A DNA stretch of 36,943 bases. It comes from Alistipes sp. (lineage in GTDB: Bacteria; Bacteroidota; Bacteroidia; Bacteroidales; Rikenellaceae). Numbering within the stretch: position 1 is the first letter of the stretch; each line of letters opens with the position of its first letter. The position numbers and the translations under genes were made by a program. Positions 23,709 through 33,465 of the stretch are shown here, piece after piece. The notes below the pieces were generated by a model. It saw nothing but the letters and a program-made list of their open reading frames with translations. It made no database searches and was not told the origin of the DNA. The stretch spans positions 1-36,943 of the forward strand of contig JAJQCA010000068.1 of NCBI GenBank assembly GCA_021202985.1. The letters are read 5' to 3'.

Positions 23709-25319
23709 TCAGATGCCGTCCGTGGCTATTCCGGAAGCCTCGGTGTCCCAGTTTACGATTATCTCGAGGGCCTTTTCGACCACGGGGTCGGTGGTGTTGG
23801 AAATCACATAGGCGCCCGTTTCCCCGTACAGCGTACGGGCGAGGTAGACCTTGAGCCTTTCGGCTATGTCGTCGCGGGAAACGGCCCAGTCGTCGGCCAC
23901 GAATTCCACCTCGCGCTCCCCGCCCAGTTCACGAAGTTCCGTAAGCATCGTTTCGGGGGCGGTATAACCGTCGCGGAACGACTCCACGGTCGGGTACTGC
24001 GCCAGCAGTTGCCTGCGGCTGCGGTCGAGCGTGCGGTTGCTAAGCTCGAATATCACGCCTTTGCGGATAAGGGCCGCATAATAGTCGGAATAGGCCGAGG
24101 TGTCGGCCGGAACGTAGTAGTCCGGATAGATGCCGCCCCCTTCGTAGACGCTCTTGCCCAGCCGCAGGGTGGTGAACCGCAGGGAGTCGGCCGTGTTGAG
24201 TGTATCGGCGTAGCCGGTGGAGAAGCGGTTGGCAAAGTCGTCGTAGTAGTCCGAACCGTGGCCCTTTTCGAACGGTCGCTGTATGGCACGGCCCGTAGGG
24301 GTAAGGTATTTGGATACGGTAATATTCATCGCAGAACCGTCAGGCAGCGGAAACTGCCTCTGCACCAACCCTTTTCCGAAACTTCGCCGGCCGACTATTA
24401 CAGCCCTGTCCCAATCCTGCAGCGCGCCGGCCACGATTTCGCTGGCCGAAGCGGAAAATTCGTCGATAAGCACGACCACCTTTCCCCGCAGGAACGTGCC
24501 CGGCGAGGTTGCCTTATACTGTTCCGAGGCGACCATCCGGCCCTCGGTGGAAACCACGAGCGAGCCGCGAGGCAGGAAGAAGTTCGACAGGTCGATTGCC
24601 TGGTTCAAAAGGCCTCCGCTGTTACCTCTCAGGTCCAGAATCAGGGCCTGAGGCGAGTCGAGGCCGGTGAAGGCTTCGCGGAATTCGCTTATGGTGGTGT
24701 GCGCGAAGCGGTTGACCCGTATGTATCCCACGCCGGGGCGTATCATATAAGCGGCATCGATGGATTCGATGGGAATGTCGTCGCGGATAATCCGGAAATT
24801 CAGTTTCTCTTTCTCGCCGGGCCTTACCACTTCAATATTTACCGCGGTGCCTTTCGGGCCGCGGAGCAGCTTCACGGCCTCGGTCTGGCTGAGGCCCACT
24901 ATGTTCTGACCGTCGACGGTGACGATTCGGTCGTTAGGGTAGAGACCGACCGTCTCCGACGGACCGCCGTTTACCACGTTTGCCACGTGAAGGCTGTCGT
25001 TGAGGGTGTTAATCTGTACGCCGATGCCGGAAAATTTGCCGTCGAACGATTCGGTTACCTCCACCATATCCTCCGGCGAGATGTAGCTCGAATGGGGGTC
25101 GAGTTCGGCCAAGATGTCTTTTATGGCGGTTTCGATAAGGTCGGCGTTGTCGACCGTCTCTATATAGGAACTGTTGAGGTAGCGGTAAAAATATTGGAAT
25201 TTCTCCAGTTGAAGGTTGGCGTCGTTGGTGGCCGCCGACTGGCTCCTGCGCAGGATGGATTGAGAATGTCCAGCCAGCGGAATCACGGCGAGCAAAAGGT
25301 ATAGGATGTATTTTTTCAT
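23709..25319 (-). CDS. S41-family C-terminal processing peptidase (CtpA/Prc-like)
   Basis: Predicted secreted serine protease of 536 residues. A signal peptide (MKKYILYLLLAVIPLAGHSQ) is followed by an N-terminal helical region, a PDZ domain at about 88-168 (GIGVQIN, GLYPNDRIVTVDGQ) and the S41 catalytic domain with LDLRGNSGGLL, the Ser nucleophile in EFSASASEIVAGALQDW and the Lys base in GRRSFGKGLVQRQF. A C-terminal region of about 150 residues of unknown role follows, as usual in Bacteroidetes. The upstream in-frame start 105 nt earlier is rejected because the signal peptide begins at 25319. It follows hisS with a 160-bp spacer and may be transcribed with it. Confidence 0.9.
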   Translation of the reverse strand: MKKYILYLLLAVIPLAGHSQSILRRSQSAATNDANLQLEKFQYFYRYLNSSYIETVDNADLIETAIKDILAELDPHSSYISPEDMVEVTESFDGKFSGIGVQINTLNDSLHVANVVNGGPSETVGLYPNDRIVTVDGQNIVGLSQTEAVKLLRGPKGTAVNIEVVRPGEKEKLNFRIIRDDIPIESIDAAYMIRPGVGYIRVNRFAHTTISEFREAFTGLDSPQALILDLRGNSGGLLNQAIDLSNFFLPRGSLVVSTEGRMVASEQYKATSPGTFLRGKVVVLIDEFSASASEIVAGALQDWDRAVIVGRRSFGKGLVQRQFPLPDGSAMNITVSKYLTPTGRAIQRPFEKGHGSDYYDDFANRFSTGYADTLNTADSLRFTTLRLGKSVYEGGGIYPDYYVPADTSAYSDYYAALIRKGVIFELSNRTLDRSRRQLLAQYPTVESFRDGYTAPETMLTELRELGGEREVEFVADDWAVSRDDIAERLKVYLARTLYGETGAYVISNTTDPVVEKALEIIVNWDTEASGIATDGI

Positions 25320-25479
25320 TTCGTCTGTTTTTGCCGGCTTCACGTGCTGTTTCGGGCCGGCCCGAATATTAAATAATATTTTAAAGTACGAGGCCGGGTC
25401 CGACCGCCCTACCGGGTTTAACACGTTTTGTCCGGCTTAACCGAACTCCGGCATTGTGGGGGAGAAAACGGTATCCGTT

Positions 25480-26841
25480 TTATTTCGAAACGGCACCGGC
25501 GACGGTACCGAGCGGGACGGTCTGCTGCTCTCCGCTACGCATATCTTTCACCACAGCTGTTCCCGACGCCAGCTCGTCGCTACCTATTATCACAACGTAT
25601 GGGACGGACCGTTTATTGGCGTAGTCCATCTGTTTCTTTATCTTGGCGCTGTCGGGATAGATTTCCGAGGGAATGCCTGCCTGCCGGACGGATGCCAGTT
25701 CCTTCATTGCCGCCGCCTCTTCGGCCGGCCCGAAATTGAGGAACAGTACACGGGTGGTTACCGTCGCCTCCTCGGGGAAAAGCCCAAGCCCGTTCATCAC
25801 GTCGTAGATACGGTCCGCTCCGAAAGAAATCCCCACACCCGGGGTGTCGGGCATCCCGAATATACCCGTGAGATCGTCGTACCGGCCCCCTCCGCAGATA
25901 CTCCCTATCTGGTAGTCGTTAGCTTTTACTTCGAAAATAGTACCTGTATAGTAGTTCAAACCGCGTGCCAGCGACAGGTCTACTTCAAGGTTCCCGTCAA
26001 GCCCCAGGGCGCTGCAGTATCCGAGCAGTTTTTCCATTTCGGCAATGCCTTCAAGCCCGGTTTCGGATTTCCCGATGGATTCACGCAGCCGGTTGAGTTT
26101 GGCGTGGTTGTCGCCCTCGAGCTGAAGTATGGGTTTAAGAAGGTCGATGGCCTCTCCGGAGATTCCGCGACCTGACAGCTCTTCGCATACGGCTTCCATG
26201 CCTATTTTGTCGATCTTGTCGATAGCGACGGTTATGTCCGTCATCCTGTCGGCATGGCCGATGGATTCGGCGATTCCGGCAAGGATTTTACGGTTGTTCA
26301 GCTTTACCGTCACCGAAATGCCCAGGCGGGCGAACACCTTGTCGGTTATCTGTACCAGCTCCACCTCGTTCAGAAGGCTCCTGCTCCCGACAATATCCAC
26401 GTCGCACTGGTAAAACTCACGGTACCGCCCTTTCTGCGGGCGGTCGGCCCGCCAGACGGGTTGTATCTGGTAGCGCCGGAACGGGAAGATGTTGTCGTTA
26501 CGGTGCTGTACGACGTAGCGGGCAAATGGCACCGTAAGGTCGTAACGCAGGCCTTTCTCCGATATCTTAGGTGCCATGGCGGCCGGGTCGCCGAGGTCGG
26601 CTGTGTCCAGCCCCCTTGTGAAGTCGCCCGAGTTGAGGATGCGGAAAAGGAGCTTGTCGCCCTCATCGCCGTATTTGCCCAGCAGGGTGGATAGGTTCTC
26701 CATTGCAGGCGTCTCCAGCGGCAGGAACCCGTGGGTGCGGAATACGTCCTTTATAATATCGAACATGTAATTACGGCGCGACATTTCGGCCGGGGAGAAA
26801 TCCCTCGTGCCTTTAGGTATTGATGGTTTGGTGATTGACAT
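25480..26841 (-). CDS. hisS: Histidyl-tRNA synthetase
   Basis: Class II aminoacyl-tRNA synthetase, 453 residues, charging tRNA-His. Visible landmarks: KGTRDFSP at the N terminus, motif 2 region [26 protein letters not shown], the HisA signature [15 protein letters not shown] and motif 3 [11 protein letters not shown], then an anticodon-binding domain from about residue 355 (VLFLNFG). All match the family. A promoter box lies about 130 nt upstream; no T-box-like leader or His-rich leader peptide was recognised in that region. Confidence 0.96.
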   Translation of the reverse strand: MSITKPSIPKGTRDFSPAEMSRRNYMFDIIKDVFRTHGFLPLETPAMENLSTLLGKYGDEGDKLLFRILNSGDFTRGLDTADLGDPAAMAPKISEKGLRYDLTVPFARYVVQHRNDNIFPFRRYQIQPVWRADRPQKGRYREFYQCDVDIVGSRSLLNEVELVQITDKVFARLGISVTVKLNNRKILAGIAESIGHADRMTDITVAIDKIDKIGMEAVCEELSGRGISGEAIDLLKPILQLEGDNHAKLNRLRESIGKSETGLEGIAEMEKLLGYCSALGLDGNLEVDLSLARGLNYYTGTIFEVKANDYQIGSICGGGRYDDLTGIFGMPDTPGVGISFGADRIYDVMNGLGLFPEEATVTTRVLFLNFGPAEEAAAMKELASVRQAGIPSEIYPDSAKIKKQMDYANKRSVPYVVIIGSDELASGTAVVKDMRSGEQQTVPLGTVAGAVSK

Positions 26842-26973
26842 GTTTATCTCGATAATTGCTTTAAGTGTTGAGACCTGCCCTTTCCGGTTGCGGCCGGAAT
26901 GCCGGCATCCCGTAACCGGGTAAGGCTCGGTTTCTTCGTTTTACCCAAACAATGCGGGAAACCTAAAAAGATA

Positions 26974-26981
26974 CAAATTTA
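26974..26981 (-). promoter_or_regulatory. Putative promoter -7 box of hisS
   Basis: Minus-strand TAAATTTG, exact match, giving a leader of about 125 nt that contains a CCGGTT...AACCGG stem. No clear -33 TTG. The gap 26842-27140 holds this box and the promoter of the divergent LRR gene, nothing else. Confidence 0.45.
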
Positions 26982-27070
26982 ATCATTTTTTATTTATCGC
27001 TTAACGTACCGTTAGTCGGTTGAAATTGCAATAACCGCCTATGATTGCTATATTTACGGGATAATGCAAG

Positions 27071-27078
27071 TATATTTG
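27071..27078 (+). promoter_or_regulatory. Promoter -7 box of the LRR gene
   Basis: TATATTTG, exact match, with a TTG at 27045-27047 (spacer 23 nt). It gives a leader of about 55 nt before ATG 27141. Confidence 0.55.
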
Positions 27079-27140
27079 TGTATAAATAACAGTGCGGCAG
27101 GTATTGTTTTTTGATGAAAATGTTCCGGAAAATCTAAAAT

Positions 27141-28719
27141 ATGCCAAACTATCTCCTGATAATGATTTTCACGGCTGTAATAAATACAGCCGTACCCACA
27201 CAGGCGCCCGACGAGGATATTTCGGGCCGCATTGTGGACCCCGCGTTCCGGGAGTATTGCATTGCGTGCTTCGGAAGCGGGGGAAAACTTACCGCCGCGC
27301 AAGCCGCCGAAGTAACGGAACTGCATCCGGTTTACAAAAAAAATCCGGACGCTGAAGGGGATAGAAAATTTCCCGTCTCTGGAGGTCCTGGATTGCCGCG
27401 GAAACAATCTGACCTCTCTGGATGTAAGCTCCCTTACCGCCCTTCGCGAGCTGGATGTGTCGGAAAACAGGCTCCGGAGCATCGATGTGGTCAGCCTCCC
27501 GGAATTATGTTTATTGGATGTAAGCGGGAACAAGCTGGACTGCCTCGACCTGTCCGGCAATCCCCGGCTGCAAATCCTCAGGTGCGGTAATAACACATTT
27601 ACGAACCTGGATTTATCCCATCTTCCAGAATTGGTGTTACTTTACGCCTCCAGGAACCGGCTGGAAAGCCTTGACTTGAGCCGGATTCCCCGCCTCAGAT
27701 ATCTGTTCTGCTCTGGAAACTCTTTGGATTCCCTCGATTTAAGCCCCGTGCCCGAACTCCGTAATCTTGACGTAACTGGAAACCGGCTTCGGAGCCTCGA
27801 TGTAGGTTGTAACCCGAAGCTGGAAGTGCTCGAGTGCAGTAATGCTTTCTCCGACGGGTATTTAGAAAGCGGCAGGCAGTTGGATTTAACCCATAATCCG
27901 GAACTACGGACATTGTACATTACCGGTAATTATTATACGGTGGACGTGAGCGGGAACCCGAAACTGGAAGTGCTTTACCTGACCACGAACCAGACGTCCC
28001 TCGACCTGAGTAATAATCCCTTACTCGAGTCGCTCTCAGTGCAGGGAAGTGTTAAGTCATTAGATTTAAGTGGTAAGGTATATCTTAAGCACCTGTCTTG
28101 TTACGGCGACGAGGTTCGGGGTGGATTGGAAGAAATCAATGCGGCGGGTTGCGATTCGTTAATATCGCTAAGTTGTTATGGCAATAAAATCACGAAACTC
28201 GACCTTCAAAATTGTCCCAGCCTTACTTCGCTTGATTGTAAGGATAACCGGCTTACGCGACTGGACCTTAGCGGCTGCCCGCTTCTGCGGGAATTCGATT
28301 GCAGCGACAACCTGTTGGACGAAATGGATATGTCGGCCTGCCATGAGATAAGGGTTATAATAGCGGACAGGAACCCGATAAAATCCGTAACACTCGGCCA
28401 AATGCCGATACTTGAGGTGCTCTCTTGCAGTGAAACGGAAATATCCTCGCTCGACCTTTCCGCATGTCCCGCCCTGGCGTCGCTCGATATTTCCGATACA
28501 CCGGTGGCGGAACTCGACCTTAGTGGAGTTCCGCAACTGCTCGAACTGTTTTGCCGTAACACACGGCTGTGGAAACTCGACGTGAGCTGCTGCGAGGGAT
28601 TATTATCGCTCGATTGCAGTAATAATCCGTATCTGGAAACTGTTGCCGTCCCATCTGAAGCCAACCCGGTCGAGGGGGATTGGCAATTCCCGCCTGGAGT
28701 GAATATCACCGTACTGTAA
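27141..28719 (+). pseudogene. Secreted leucine-rich-repeat protein, split by a single-base frameshift at A8
   Basis: The N-terminal part (MPNYLLIMIFTAVINTAVPTQA, a signal peptide, then about 45 residues) reads in one frame from 27141; about 20 leucine-rich repeats of 21 residues (LxxLDCSxNxLxSLDLSxxPx) read in the next frame to 28719. The two join cleanly if the A8 run at 27336-27343 is A7: the protein then continues PVYKKIRTLKGIENFPSLEV, a normal LRR N-cap. Without this the first frame ends at 27590, and the second could only start internally at GTG 27457. The repeats contain many Cys and Asp at regular places, as in Bacteroidetes extracellular LRR proteins. Ligand unknown. The repeat frame is intact for 420 codons, so the change is recent, phase-variable or a base-call error. 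Confidence 0.8.
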
Positions 28720-28882
28720 CATATCGACCGGATTGCAACACATTTTTTGTTACGGTTATTGCCTGACCATGCCTGTCGGCCGGGGTGTCGCATTCCCGTG
28801 GAACGGATACCTCATAAATTCCAAACCTTCCGCACTCTGTAGGGTAGTATATATGATAAGTGTGTCGGTACGGTAAAGGCAA

Positions 28883-28912
28883 AATAAAACCCGGTTAAAC
28901 CCGGGTTTTATT
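28883..28912. terminator. Bidirectional terminator between LRR gene and ettA
   Basis: Perfect 12-bp stem AATAAAACCCGG / CCGGGTTTTATT with a 6-nt loop; A/T-rich arm ends serve as U tracts in both directions. It separates two convergent genes. Confidence 0.85.
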
Positions 28913-28995
28913 GGTTACCGCTTTATCAGTTTTTACAACATTATTTTCTATACGGCGGGAGGATATAAGTCCGGAAGGTCGCTAACGGCGAGGGT

Positions 28996-30666
28996 TTACT
29001 CCACCAGTTTCCGGTACTTAACCTTCTGCGGAGGGTTGATACCGAGCTGGGCTTTGTGTTCCTCGTACTCGCTGTAACCGCCCTCGAAGAATACCACCTT
29101 CGAGTCGCCCTCGAACGAGAGGATGTGCGTGGCGATACGGTCAAGGAACCAGCGGTCGTGGGAAATGACCACGGCGCAACCGGCGAAATTCTCCAGGCCT
29201 TCCTCCAGGGCACGGAGGGTGTTCACGTCTATGTCGTTGGTCGGTTCGTCGAGCAGCAGCACGTTGCCGCCCTCTTTAAGGGCCAGGGCAAGGTGCAAGC
29301 GGTTGCGCTCGCCGCCCGACAACACGCCGCATTTCTTCTCCTGGTCTCCGCCGGTGAAGTTGAAACGTGCCACGTAACCACGGGCGTTCACCTGACGGTT
29401 TCCCAGAGTGATAATATCGCTGTTTTCGGAGATTACTTCATATACGGTCTTGTCCGGGTCGATGGATTGGTGCTGCTGGTCCACATAGGCCAGCTTCACG
29501 GTTTCACCCACACGGAAATCGCCTTTGTCCGGCGTCTCCAGCCCCATTATCATCCGGAACAGGGTGGTTTTACCCGTCCCGTTAGGCCCGATAGCTCCCA
29601 CGATACCGGCAGGCGGGAGCGAGAAACTGAGGTCCTCGTACAGCGTCCGGCCGTCGTAACCCTTGCTTACCCCGTTGGCCTCGATGACAACGTTTCCGAG
29701 CCGCGGACCGTCGGGGATATATATTTCCAGTTTTTCCTCCTTCTGTTTCGAATCTTCATTTAGCATCTTATCGTACGCGGCTAGACGGGCCTTGCTTTTG
29801 GCGTGGCGGGCTTTGGGGCTCATGCGTACCCATTCCAGCTCCCGTTCGAGGGTTTTGCGCCGCTTGCTCTCCTGCTTCTCCTCCTGCTCGAGGCGTTTGG
29901 ATTTCTGTTCGAGCCAACTCGTGTAATTGCCCTTCCACGGAATGCCTTCTCCGCGGTCGAGCTCCAGAATCCAGCCGGCTACGTTGTCGAGGAAGTAGCG
30001 GTCGTGGGTAACGGCGATAACGGTTCCCTTGTACTGTTGGAGGTGCTGTTCGAGCCAGTCGATGCTTTCGGCGTCGAGGTGGTTGGTAGGTTCGTCGAGC
30101 AGCAGTACGTCCGGCTCCCGGAGCAGCAGGCGGCACAGGGCCACTCGGCGGCGTTCGCCGCCCGAAAGATGGGCGACGTTGGAGTCGGCCGGCGGGCACC
30201 TGAGGGCGTCCATCGCGCGCTCCAGTTTGCTGTCGAGCTCCCAGCCGTTCTGCTGGTCGATAAGCTCGGTAAGCTCGCCCTGCCTTTCAATCATCCGGGC
30301 CATTTTGTCGTCGTCCATCGGCTCCATGAAGGCCATATTGATTTCCTCGTATTCTTTCAGAAGCGCCACAAGGTCCGCGCAGCCTTCCTCCACGATTTCA
30401 CGCACGGTCTTGGTCTCATCCAGTTGCGGCTCCTGTTCGAGGTAACCCACCGAGTAGCCCGGCGAGAAAACCACCTCGCCCTGGATGTTCTTATCGAGCC
30501 CCGCGATTATCTTCATCAGGGTCGACTTACCCGACCCGTTCAGCCCGATTATACCTATTTTGGCGCCGTAGAAGAAGGACAGGTAGATATTGTTGAGCAC
30601 TTTTTTCTGGTTGTTGAACACTTTGCTCACCCCAACCATCGAGAAAATTATCTTTTCGTCAGACAT
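28996..30666 (-). CDS. ettA: ABC-F ATPase, energy-dependent translational throttle EttA
   Basis: Cytoplasmic ribosome-associated ATPase gating the first elongation step; 556 residues with two ABC domains and no membrane part. Walker A motifs are GLNGSGKST (residues 41-49) and GPNGTGKTT (360-368); signatures LSGGERRR and LSGGERNR; Walker B LLLDEPTNHLD and LLLDEPTNDID. The inter-domain linker (250-315) is charged and helical (the P-site tRNA interaction motif), and the arm subdomain insertion is about residues 95-140, as in EttA. No antibiotic-resistance-type C-terminal extension is seen, which favours EttA over ARE ABC-F. It follows the YD-repeat gene by 12 bp. Confidence 0.93.
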   Translation of the reverse strand: MSDEKIIFSMVGVSKVFNNQKKVLNNIYLSFFYGAKIGIIGLNGSGKSTLMKIIAGLDKNIQGEVVFSPGYSVGYLEQEPQLDETKTVREIVEEGCADLVALLKEYEEINMAFMEPMDDDKMARMIERQGELTELIDQQNGWELDSKLERAMDALRCPPADSNVAHLSGGERRRVALCRLLLREPDVLLLDEPTNHLDAESIDWLEQHLQQYKGTVIAVTHDRYFLDNVAGWILELDRGEGIPWKGNYTSWLEQKSKRLEQEEKQESKRRKTLERELEWVRMSPKARHAKSKARLAAYDKMLNEDSKQKEEKLEIYIPDGPRLGNVVIEANGVSKGYDGRTLYEDLSFSLPPAGIVGAIGPNGTGKTTLFRMIMGLETPDKGDFRVGETVKLAYVDQQHQSIDPDKTVYEVISENSDIITLGNRQVNARGYVARFNFTGGDQEKKCGVLSGGERNRLHLALALKEGGNVLLLDEPTNDIDVNTLRALEEGLENFAGCAVVISHDRWFLDRIATHILSFEGDSKVVFFEGGYSEYEEHKAQLGINPPQKVKYRKLVE

Positions 30667-30678
30667 GTTTATATAGTT

Positions 30679-31896
30679 TTATTTGTTATCGTCCTGTAAT
30701 CCCCAGTAAATTATCGACCTGTAAGTAGCGTTCCGGGGCCGACTGTCGGGCTGGTTGTAATCGTTGTAATCGTATTTCACGAACCAGTTACCCAGGGAGT
30801 CGTAACGGTAAATGGTGTGCGAAATGCTGCCGGAATAGGTGTCCTCCGTTTCCATCAGGTCCCCGTGGTGGTTGTACCTGAAAGAGTACGAATTCCGGAT
30901 AATCCTGCCGTAACCCCTTCGCCGGTTTACCCGAGACTTAACCGGCATGGCTATTTCGTTCATGGTGTGCATTACCCGGTGGCCGGCCATCGAATCTACC
31001 GTGGCATAATACCACGGGTGCCGCCCCCTGCCCATAACCGAGGACATGGTATAGACTTCGTTCCCGCCGCTGTATCTGTACTTGTAGGAGTACCTGTGCG
31101 GATGGCTTTCCGAGGGCATCACCACCCTGCTGCGCGGGCGCATATCCCGGTCGTAACGGATAATCTCGGTAACACTGCCGTCGGTATCGTAGCTTCGAAC
31201 CTCTTTCAGGTTCGACCCGTCATAGTCATATTCCGTATGCCACCCCGTACCTCCCGGGCTTATGTTTTCCCGGCGGACCATAAGCTCTCCATCGTAACTG
31301 ATTATATCGGTATATGCCTCGAAAGTATTTAGCCTGAAATGATAAATGCCTTCGACCGGATCACCGACCGTCCCGAAGCTGACCAGGGCGAACGGTGTAC
31401 CTGCCGTGTCGGCGGCAATCGTGATAAACGGTTTTTTATCCGCCCCGGAATTATAGAAATAATGGAATTCGGTATCCTCCCCGTAAGTGCCTGAGAGCAA
31501 CTCCGACAGGACTAGGGGTTCCGGGGCAGTTCCGGCTTGGCCGGTGGATTTGAGTGGCAGCGGGTTCCGGGTTAACGGCTGGAGCACTCCCTTTTCCGTG
31601 AAGTCGTGCGGGGCTATGGAGTCGATATGGAATAATTCCAAAGAGTTAATCATAAACCATTTACGGCAGGTTGTGTTCCCGTCGCTGTTCATCCGGCTGT
31701 ATCCGAAATTGTAAGGGGGAACCAGTTTGTAAAAACCGTCCCCGAAAGAGAAATTCCCCGATATCTCGGCCATACGGGCCACATGCCCGCGGTAGTCGAC
31801 CTTACCTAACTGCGGCCCTTCTCCGCCCTCGCGGGCAACCGCCGGCAGTGTCAGCAGTAAAAGCAGGACGGTAAGGTATAACGATTTGGCGGGCAT
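30679..31896 (-). CDS. Secreted YD-repeat (RHS-like) protein
   Basis: A 405-residue exported protein of unknown function. A signal peptide (MPAKSLYLTVLLLLLTLPAVA) is followed by a region without recognised domain up to about residue 180. The C-terminal half has tyrosine/aspartate-rich beta repeats typical of RHS/YD elements: TEYDYDGSNLKEVRSYD, IIRYDRDMRPRSRV, FRYNHHGDLMETEDTY and YRYDSLGNWFVKYDY. There is no toxin-like C-terminal domain or RHS core cage signature, so this is not an RHS toxin. An in-frame upstream ATG (31962) is rejected because the signal peptide starts at 31896. Between DUF2721 and ettA on the same strand. Confidence 0.75.
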   Translation of the reverse strand: MPAKSLYLTVLLLLLTLPAVAREGGEGPQLGKVDYRGHVARMAEISGNFSFGDGFYKLVPPYNFGYSRMNSDGNTTCRKWFMINSLELFHIDSIAPHDFTEKGVLQPLTRNPLPLKSTGQAGTAPEPLVLSELLSGTYGEDTEFHYFYNSGADKKPFITIAADTAGTPFALVSFGTVGDPVEGIYHFRLNTFEAYTDIISYDGELMVRRENISPGGTGWHTEYDYDGSNLKEVRSYDTDGSVTEIIRYDRDMRPRSRVVMPSESHPHRYSYKYRYSGGNEVYTMSSVMGRGRHPWYYATVDSMAGHRVMHTMNEIAMPVKSRVNRRRGYGRIIRNSYSFRYNHHGDLMETEDTYSGSISHTIYRYDSLGNWFVKYDYNDYNQPDSRPRNATYRSIIYWGLQDDNK

Positions 31897-31958
31897 CGGG
31901 AAACTTTTTAAAGCCCACAAATATAAGCAATAATTCCCTGCCGCGCGGCGGTAGGGTA

Positions 31959-32354
31959 TCAATTATGGTTCACGCTGTCGAGGTGGATATCCAGCGCGCG
32001 TACCGAAATTTGTATCTCGGCTATGGAAACGGCCAGTGACACTGCCAGCGAAATAAGCGCTATGCCGAACATCCACACCGCGGCGGTTTGAAGGCCCACA
32101 TAGATAAGGAATGTGCACACCACACACAGCAGCAGGCTCAGGATGCCGAGTATCTGCATGGCCCGTGTCATATAGAGACGCCGGCGGAGGTTGCTTATCT
32201 GCGCCCGTATCTTCTCGGAAGGTTTTACCGCATACTCCGCCGAGATGCTCCTTATAAGCGTGGCGTAGGAGAGAAAGCGGTTGGTATAGGCCAGCATTAT
32301 CAGCGAGATTGCCGAGAACAGGATGGAGGGCGTTGCAAGCGACAGTTCGTCCAA
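31959..32354 (-). CDS. DUF2721 membrane protein
   Basis: A 131-residue protein with an N-terminal hydrophobic helix (residues 8-24, ATPSILFSAISLIMLAYTNRF), a soluble stretch with a conserved Arg-rich helix (ISNLRRRLYMTRA), and two further membrane helices (residues 65-110), matching DUF2721. Function unknown. The only start that fits the family N terminus is TTG at 32354, because the frame is closed a few codons upstream and the next ATG falls inside the first helix. It heads a probable leftward operon with the YD-repeat gene and ettA. TAACTTTA on the minus strand near 32440 is a 7-of-8 promoter match. Confidence 0.75.
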   Translation of the reverse strand: MDELSLATPSILFSAISLIMLAYTNRFLSYATLIRSISAEYAVKPSEKIRAQISNLRRRLYMTRAMQILGILSLLLCVVCTFLIYVGLQTAAVWMFGIALISLAVSLAVSIAEIQISVRALDIHLDSVNHN

Positions 32355-32544
32355 AGGATTGAAATGAAATGTTTATTACCGGTCCCGCGGTTTCAAATTT
32401 CCTGCAAAACGGGATGCGGCGGAGTGAAAAATCCCGCTAAAGTTACTATCTTTAAACGAATATCCGTGCCGTCTATAAGCAGGGCCTTATAGGTGCATAA
32501 AAACTATTGGTAAGATTTATGGCGCTAATCCCCGGCCGGGTTAT

Positions 32545-32552
32545 TATATTTG
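32545..32552 (+). promoter_or_regulatory. Promoter -7 box of rubrerythrin gene
   Basis: TATATTTG, exact TAnnTTTG match, about 60 nt before the start codon. Confidence 0.6.
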
Positions 32553-32613
32553 CGGAACGACAAACGGGCAAAGGCTTACGAACCAAACTATAACATAACA
32601 AACTATTTCAACT

Positions 32614-33192
32614 ATGGGAAAATCAGTAAAAGGAACCGAAACCGAAAAGAACCTCCTTAGGGCGTTCGCGGGTGAATCGCAGGCGCGTACACGTTATACT
32701 TTCTTTGCCAGCAAGGCCAAAAAGGAGGGTTACGAACAGATAGCCGGCGTATTCCTCGAAACGGCCGAGCAGGAAAAGGAGCACGCGGAGCGTTTCTTCA
32801 AATTCCTGGAAGGCGGCATGCTCAATATAGACGGTACGTTCCCGGCAGGTAAAATAGGCACCACGGCAGAAAACCTTCTTGCCGCCGCCGACGGCGAACA
32901 CGAAGAGTGGGGCGAACTCTACCCGGCATGGGCGGACGTGGCCGAAGCGGAAGGATTCACGGCCATCGCCACGGTGTTCCGCAACATCGCAAAAGTCGAG
33001 AGCGAACACGAGAGCCGTTACCGCACCCTGCTTAAAAGGGTGGAGGAAGAAGGCGTTTTCTCACGTGAGGAACCCATCGAGTGGCAATGCCGTAACTGCG
33101 GATATGTGCATACAGGTACGGAGGCTCCCGAAATGTGCCCCGCCTGCGCCCACGCACAGGCTTACTTCGAACCGAAGAAAAACAACTATTAA
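32614..33192 (+). CDS. Rubrerythrin
   Basis: Cytoplasmic diiron peroxidase that reduces hydrogen peroxide, typical of anaerobes. The 192-residue product has an N-terminal ferritin-like four-helix bundle with the iron ligands in AGESQART (Glu21), EQEKEH (Glu54, His57), GEHEEW and ESEHE, and a C-terminal rubredoxin domain with CRNCGYVHTG and CPACAHAQAYF (Cys159, 162, 175, 178). This is the classical arrangement (diiron first, rubredoxin last). It is monocistronic, with its own promoter box and terminator. Confidence 0.95.
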   Translation: MGKSVKGTETEKNLLRAFAGESQARTRYTFFASKAKKEGYEQIAGVFLETAEQEKEHAERFFKFLEGGMLNIDGTFPAGKIGTTAENLLAAADGEHEEWGELYPAWADVAEAEGFTAIATVFRNIAKVESEHESRYRTLLKRVEEEGVFSREEPIEWQCRNCGYVHTGTEAPEMCPACAHAQAYFEPKKNNY

Positions 33193-33223
33193 TCGCCGGG
33201 GCCCCAGGGCACCGGATGGTTAC

Positions 33224-33250
33224 GCGTCCCCGTGGAGGGGGCGCTTTTTT
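33224..33250 (+). terminator. Terminator of rubrerythrin gene
   Basis: GCGTCCCC / GGGGGCGC 8-bp stem (one G-T pair), 5-nt loop, then TTTTTT. Confidence 0.85.
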
Positions 33251-33428
33251 ATTTGGGTGCGGGTGGTACGGGAATATGGTTGGATGCCGGAAAAACTGTT
33301 CAGGGGAGGGCTTTTAGTCAGGTAACACGGCGGTGGACCGTGAATTTCGGGGAAGTATAGCCGGGGTGTGTGGTTACGAACGGATGGGTATTGCCGGTAG
33401 GGTGGCTGTGGAGGTTGTTTTCCTGTAC

Positions 33429-33465
33429 GGAGCCAGTCCGAAATGACGGTCGGGGGACTGGCTCC
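33429..33465. repeat. Inverted repeat with an extra direct copy downstream
   Basis: GGAGCCAGTCC / GGACTGGCTCC, perfect 11-bp arms and a 15-nt loop. The right arm word GACTGGCTCCT recurs at 33543-33553. A second word, TATAGCCGGGG, precedes it twice (near 33356 and 33532). The rest of the gap 33193-33721 contains only the rubrerythrin terminator and the DUF4491 promoter. No open frame of substance. Confidence 0.55.

Noticed and set aside
27092-27355. 87-codon open frame overlapping the LRR gene start
   Set aside because: It is a different frame from both LRR parts and has no signal peptide or repeats.
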